NCBI GenBank assembly: GCA_035540755.1
Contig: DATLGD010000124.1
Location: 1-9,397, forward strand
Direction: 5' to 3'
Source of the DNA: DATLGD01 sp035540755
GTDB taxonomy: Bacteria; Actinomycetota; Actinomycetes; Mycobacteriales; SCTD01
DNA: 9,397 bases
Within the stretch, counting starts at the first letter, position 1. Each line of letters starts with the position of its first letter. Both the position numbers and the translations under genes were made by a program. The notes beneath the pieces are model-generated. The model was not told the DNA's origin and did not search any database. It was given only the letters and a program-made list of their open reading frames with translations. This document shows, piece by piece, positions 7,401 to 9,397 of the stretch.

Positions 7401-8847
7401 CCGCCGGCCGCTGGTGCTCGACCTCGACCGGTCCACCCACCTGCTCGTCGTCGGCTCCCCGCGCACCGGCCGCACCACCGTGCTGCGCACCCTCGCCGGA
7501 GCCGTCGCCGCCACCGCCTCCCCCGACGACGTGCACGTCTACGCCCTCGATCCCGGTGGCGGCGGTCTCGGGGCCCTCCGGGTGCTGCCGCACGTCGGTG
7601 CGGTCGTCCCGCGCGACCAGCCCGACCGGCTGGCGCGGGTGCTCGACCGGCTGGTCGAGGAGGTCGCCCGGCGCCAGGCGCTGCTGGGTGCGGCCGGGCA
7701 CACCGACCTCGCCGAGCAGCGGGCCGCCGCGCCCTCCGGCGAGCGCCTGCCGCACCTGCTGCTGCTGATGGACCGCTGGGAGGCCTTCCTGGCCGGCTAC
7801 GGCGACCTGGACGCCGGGCGGCTGGTCGACGTCGTGTTCCGGCTGCTGCGCGAGGGGCCGTCCGCCGGCCTGCACGTCGTGCTCACCGCCGACCGCAGCG
7901 GTATGGTCGGCCGGGTGGGCACGCTGCTCGAGGAGCGGCTGCTGCTGCGGCTGGCCGACAAGGGCGACTACGCCGGGGCCGGCATCCCGACCCGCACGGT
8001 GCCGGACGCCCTGCCGCCGGGGCGCGGGTTCCGGCTGCTCGGCCCGCCGCTGATCGCGCAGGTCGCCATGCTCGACGCCGACCCGAGCGGGCCGGCGCAG
8101 GCAGAGGCGCTGGCCCGGCTGGCCGCCTCCGCGCCTCCCGCGGTCGCCGGCCCGGCCCCCCGGCGGGTGGAGGTGCTCCCTCCCTCGGTGCGGCTGGCCG
8201 AGGCCGGGGAGGTCCCGCCCGCGGCACCGCCGGGCGCCGTGGTCCTCGGCGTCGGCGGGGACGAGCTCGAGCCGGTGGTGGTCGACGTCGCCGAGCACCC
8301 GCCCGGGTTCCTCGTCGGCGGGCCGCCGGGCTCGGGACGCAGCACCGCGCTGCTCACCGTGGCCGCAGGCCTGCGCCGCAGCGGCCTGCCGCTGGTGGCG
8401 GTCGCCCCGCGACGCTCACCGCTGCGCGAGCTGACCGATCTGGCCGGCTGCGTCACCAGCCGCGACGACGCCGCCGCGCTGGAGCAGCTGCTGACGGGCG
8501 GCACCGGCGCCCTCCGCCCGTGCGCCCTGCTGGTCGACGACGCCGAGCTGCTCGTCGACAGCGGCCTGTCCTTCGTGCTCGAGCGCGCGGTGCGCGAGGC
8601 CCGCGACGCCGGCGTCGTCGTCGTGGTCGCCGGCACCACCGACGAGCTGGTGACGGGCTTCCGCGGCTTCGTGGTAGACGTGCGCAAGTCCCGCGCAGGG
8701 GTGCTCCTGTCGCCGCAGTCGGCCGGTGACGGCGACCTGCTCGGCGTGCGGCTGTCCCGGGCCACCGGCGGCGACGTCGTGCCCGGCCGGGGGCTGCTCG
8801 CCGTGCGCGGCCGGGTCGCGCCGCTGCAGGTCGCGCTCCCGCAGTGA
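4468..8847 (+). CDS. EccC/EssC-type FHA-FtsK/SpoIIIE secretion motor ATPase
   Basis: A 1459-residue type VII secretion-type motor. Order: a ubiquitin-like N-terminal region (about 1-80); an FHA domain (about 92-184) with GRS (115-117), SRAH (130-133) and STNG (152-155) intact, so it should bind phosphothreonine; two membrane helices (about 234-252 and 256-273); a degenerate ATPase-like domain with GVAGHRGR (386-393) and VLVLVDG (488-494); and three FtsK/SpoIIIE modules. Module 1 has canonical Walker A GTTGSGKS (654-661) and Walker B VIVVDE (761-766), plus ATQRP. Module 2 has GSPRTGRT (996-1003) and LLMDRW (1099-1104). Module 3 has GPPGSGRS (1285-1292) and LLVDD (1354-1358). Thus Arg replaces the Walker A Lys in modules 2 and 3. 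EccC/EssC proteins are hexamerising membrane ATPases that recognise and drive export of WXG100-type substrates; the FHA fusion resembles Firmicutes EssC more than mycobacterial EccC. It is divergent from the FN3-MoxR-DUF58 operon. Family is secure; substrate unknown. Confidence 0.95.
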   Translation: MEVGLGLIGPATGARADVVVRAPAGTRLADVEDLLVQRLLPAGHAGRLRAVGRPLGPDTVLGEPPLVEGAVLEVLDPGASGTETAQPGGLLELRVVGGPDAGRTWPLPPGEVVVGRSTSAHVRVEDPDVSRAHCRLVVGHPPDGVTVADAGSTNGTRVDGELVHEPVPLPLGAVLQAGESRFVLTPPAEPPAPVTATGSGGLAWNRPPRLRPPAEVVQVVVPAPPAEREKSPFPLLMIVAPLVLGVVMWQVLGNATFLLFTLLSPVMILGNLVTERRTGKRRSRRERALWKAQREVAETTLHAAVREDERRRRDACPDPATAALQALGPRPRLWERRRDDDDLLHLRVGLADQPAVVEAEGDLADGWTTARDVPVVVPLPEAGVLGVAGHRGRVQALGRWLLAQAAVWHSPRDLQVVVLAEPAAAGHWGWVRWLPHARPDGQQDCRALLGLGAAQAAQRVAELAALVEARRAERATLRRDEQVAGKAVLVLVDGARALRAVPGLATLLKDGPSVGVYAVTLEDDPRLLPEECGATVVVTGEVDTRLDVRITGRADLSGAVADLVGPAWAEEVARALAPLRDDSRDKGGAATLPSSVRWTDVAGIALDGDDGDVAQVLARWAAPGRTTEAVLGQGPDGVFSVDLRRDGPHALVAGTTGSGKSELLQSLIASLALGNRPDELVFVLVDYKGGAAFGPCTDLPHVVGMVTDLDGLLVERALASLGAELSRREAVLAAAGAMDIEEHRRRVGVAGGPQEVLPRLVIVVDEFASLAAELPDFVEGLVGIAMRGRSLGVHLVLATQRPEGVVSADIRANTNLRLCLAVTRDTESRDVIDSPVAAAISRTTPGRAYARTGHAELTPFQAGRVGGRRPGVVVASGAEAVQVELVPAAELGDPLPRPAGGGEEEVTDLSLLVAACARAAERLALPPPRPPWLPPLPELLVLDDVARLAPLPPDPLAGRPGRVPPLVYGVVDVPAEQSRRPLVLDLDRSTHLLVVGSPRTGRTTVLRTLAGAVAATASPDDVHVYALDPGGGGLGALRVLPHVGAVVPRDQPDRLARVLDRLVEEVARRQALLGAAGHTDLAEQRAAAPSGERLPHLLLLMDRWEAFLAGYGDLDAGRLVDVVFRLLREGPSAGLHVVLTADRSGMVGRVGTLLEERLLLRLADKGDYAGAGIPTRTVPDALPPGRGFRLLGPPLIAQVAMLDADPSGPAQAEALARLAASAPPAVAGPAPRRVEVLPPSVRLAEAGEVPPAAPPGAVVLGVGGDELEPVVVDVAEHPPGFLVGGPPGSGRSTALLTVAAGLRRSGLPLVAVAPRRSPLRELTDLAGCVTSRDDAAALEQLLTGGTGALRPCALLVDDAELLVDSGLSFVLERAVREARDAGVVVVVAGTTDELVTGFRGFVVDVRKSRAGVLLSPQSAGDGDLLGVRLSRATGGDVVPGRGLLAVRGRVAPLQVALPQ

Positions 8848-8868
8848 GCACTCCGGTTCGGCCGGTGC
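8848..8868 (+). terminator. Possible hairpin after the motor gene
   Basis: Immediately after the stop codon the RNA can fold as GCA-(CT bulge)-CCGG, a loop TTCGG, then CCGG-TGC: seven pairs with one two-base bulge. There is no U-tract. High-GC actinobacteria often have terminators without one, but such hairpins are also common by chance. It would separate the motor gene from the small DUF3072 gene and its SOS box. Confidence 0.25.
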
Positions 8869-8887
8869 AGCAGGGGGTAGACGAGGG

Positions 8888-8903
8888 TCGAACGCACGTT
8901 CGA
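8888..8903. promoter_or_regulatory. LexA-binding site (SOS box), perfect consensus
   Basis: TCGAACGCACGTTCGA is a perfect match to the actinobacterial/mycobacterial SOS box TCGAAC-N4-GTTCGA, and its spacer GCAC also fits the RNRY preference of the Gram-positive site CGAAC-RNRY-GTTCG. It is a full inverted repeat with six-base arms. It ends 20 bases before the ATG of the DUF3072 gene and just upstream of that gene's ribosome binding site, the position expected of an operator overlapping the transcription start. A weak -10-like TAGACG lies just upstream (8878-8883). The inference is LexA repression relieved by DNA damage. The site was recognised by eye; no binding data are available. Confidence 0.75.
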
Positions 8904-8910
8904 GCCACCA

Positions 8911-8917
8911 GGGAGGG
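8911..8917 (+). promoter_or_regulatory. Ribosome binding site of the DUF3072 gene
   Basis: GGGAGGG, six bases before the ATG at 8924, a good Shine-Dalgarno match. It decides the start of the small gene over in-frame upstream starts such as 8726, which lie inside the motor gene. Confidence 0.7.
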
Positions 8918-8923
8918 CCCACG

Positions 8924-9127
8924 ATGGTCGACCAGGACGCCGTCACGCAGAACCCGGAGAAGGACCCGGCCGACTGGGTCACCGGCGAGGAGCCGCCCAC
9001 CGGGCCGCAGCAGAGCTACCTCACGACGCTGGCCCAGCAGGCCGGCGAGGAGGTCGACGTCTCGTCGCTGAACAAGGCCGAGACGTCGGTGAAGATCGAC
9101 GAGCTCAAGGACGCCACAGGCCGCTGA
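8924..9127 (+). CDS. DUF3072 family small protein, putatively SOS-regulated
   Basis: A 67-residue soluble, acidic protein with ATG start and a good ribosome binding site. It carries the DUF3072 signature: PADWVTGEEPPTG (15-27), then QQSYL (29-33) within a helix, and the closing helix with KAETSVKIDEL (51-61). The length is normal for the family, whose members are small actinobacterial and proteobacterial proteins of unknown function. The pattern of a Q-x-x-Y-L helix followed by a K-A-E-x-S-x-x-I-D-x-L helix resembles a helical mini-module seen at the ends of some phage and nucleic-acid proteins (from memory, weak). A perfect LexA box lies 20 bases upstream, so it is probably expressed on DNA damage, independently of the motor gene 76 bp before it. 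No signal peptide, membrane segment or Cys. Family is fairly secure, function unknown. Confidence 0.87.
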   Translation: MVDQDAVTQNPEKDPADWVTGEEPPTGPQQSYLTTLAQQAGEEVDVSSLNKAETSVKIDELKDATGR

Positions 9128-9132
9128 GCGGC
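9120..9132. terminator. Small hairpin over the DUF3072 stop codon
   Basis: GCCGC-TGA-GCGGC, a perfect five-base-pair stem whose loop is the stop codon itself, in the 15-bp gap between two convergent genes. Without a U-tract and with such a short stem, a terminator role (for either strand) is only a possibility. Confidence 0.2.
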
Positions 9133-9142
9133 GGCGCTGCGG

Positions 9143-9397
9143 TCAGGGCGTGAGCACCGCGGTGAACAGCCAGCTCACCAGCGCGAGGAAGGCGAGGACG
9201 CCGAGCAGGCCGTAGGCCCACTGGTAGTTGTCGCGCGGCTGCTCGTGCGCGCCCTCGCCGAGCAGCTCGGTCAGGGTCTGCCCCTGCCCCGGCGGCAGGT
9301 CCTTCCCCGGGTCGTACCGGTCCGGGTCGAGCCGCGGGTCGAGCGGCCCGGTCGGCCCCGCGGCGCGGGTGGGGTCGAACCGGTCGGGGTCCTGCGA
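9143..9397 (-). CDS. Small C-terminally membrane-anchored protein, partial (start beyond the right edge)
   Basis: The last 84 residues of a protein whose stop codon is at 9143-9145 and whose start lies outside the window. The first part is acidic and Pro-rich with a repeated D-P-x-R-[FYL]-D-P theme (DPDRFDP, LDPRLDPDRYDP). It is followed by a soluble GQTLTELLGEG segment and a single hydrophobic helix (WAYGLLGVLAFLALVSWLF) ending eight residues from the C-terminus. Nearly every codon ends in G or C, and the composition is clearly protein-like, so I regard it as real. The layout suggests a tail-anchored protein with the acidic part in the cytoplasm, or a longer multi-pass protein whose other helices are off the edge. 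I do not recognise a family. It converges on the DUF3072 gene with a 15-bp gap. Confidence 0.75.
   Translation of the reverse strand, partial: SQDPDRFDPTRAAGPTGPLDPRLDPDRYDPGKDLPPGQGQTLTELLGEGAHEQPRDNYQWAYGLLGVLAFLALVSWLFTAVLTP

Noticed and set aside
4297..8298. A 1333-residue open frame on the minus strand, antisense to the motor gene
   Set aside because: It is an artefact of extreme GC content and codon bias. The translation is rich in Arg, Gly, Gln, His and Asp without domain motifs, while the opposite strand encodes clear FHA and FtsK domains.
6552..8729. A 725-residue plus-strand open frame inside the motor gene
   Set aside because: Arg/Ala/Pro-rich out-of-frame translation with no motifs.
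8726..8923. Longer version of the DUF3072 protein starting at 8726
   Set aside because: The added part overlaps the motor gene out of frame and is low-complexity. The ATG at 8924 has a good ribosome binding site and starts at the family's usual N-terminus.
9374..9390. A second SOS-box-like sequence beginning TCGAAC
   Set aside because: Only one half-site is present; the second arm does not match GTTCGA, and it lies within a coding region.

Overview
The window is very GC-rich, and codon third positions in the real genes are almost all G or C. GTG starts are frequent. With the gene families present this indicates a high-GC actinobacterium; I cannot place it to genus, although a Geodermatophilaceae-like organism would fit. 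Gene density is high, and the longest gap without a gene is the 167-bp divergent promoter region (4301-4467). I saw no tRNA, rRNA, CRISPR array, insertion sequence or phage gene.

Left half (1-4300, minus strand): three co-oriented genes that look like one operon. The order of transcription is a large surface-anchored protein (N-terminal membrane segment, beta-propeller-like region, Pro-rich linker, three fibronectin type III domains, polyproline stretch and a Cys-containing C-terminal module), then a MoxR-family AAA+ ATPase, then a DUF58 protein that runs off the left edge. The order FN3 - AAA ATPase - DUF58 matches the core of the 'PFNA' cluster described in bifidobacteria. In that cluster a transglutaminase, a PP2C-type phosphatase and a Ser/Thr kinase are also found, so related genes may lie beyond position 1.

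Centre (4468-8847, plus strand): a divergently transcribed 1459-residue EccC/EssC-type type VII secretion motor. It has an N-terminal ubiquitin-like region, an intact FHA domain, two membrane helices, a degenerate membrane-proximal ATPase-like domain and three FtsK/SpoIIIE ATPase modules. Only the first module has canonical Walker motifs. No WXG100 substrate or other ESX component is visible in the window. The intergenic region holds five tandem 11-bp units and a short palindrome.

Right end (8848-9397): a 67-residue DUF3072 protein, preceded 20 bp upstream of its start by a perfect match to the actinobacterial LexA (SOS) box, TCGAAC-N4-GTTCGA. It converges on the C-terminal part of a small acidic protein (minus strand) that ends in a single membrane helix and whose start lies outside the window.

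Working picture: the FN3/MoxR/DUF58 operon and the FHA-containing motor share a control region. They may together form a phospho-regulated cell-envelope or secretion system, with the small SOS-box gene as a separate, probably DNA-damage-regulated, unit.
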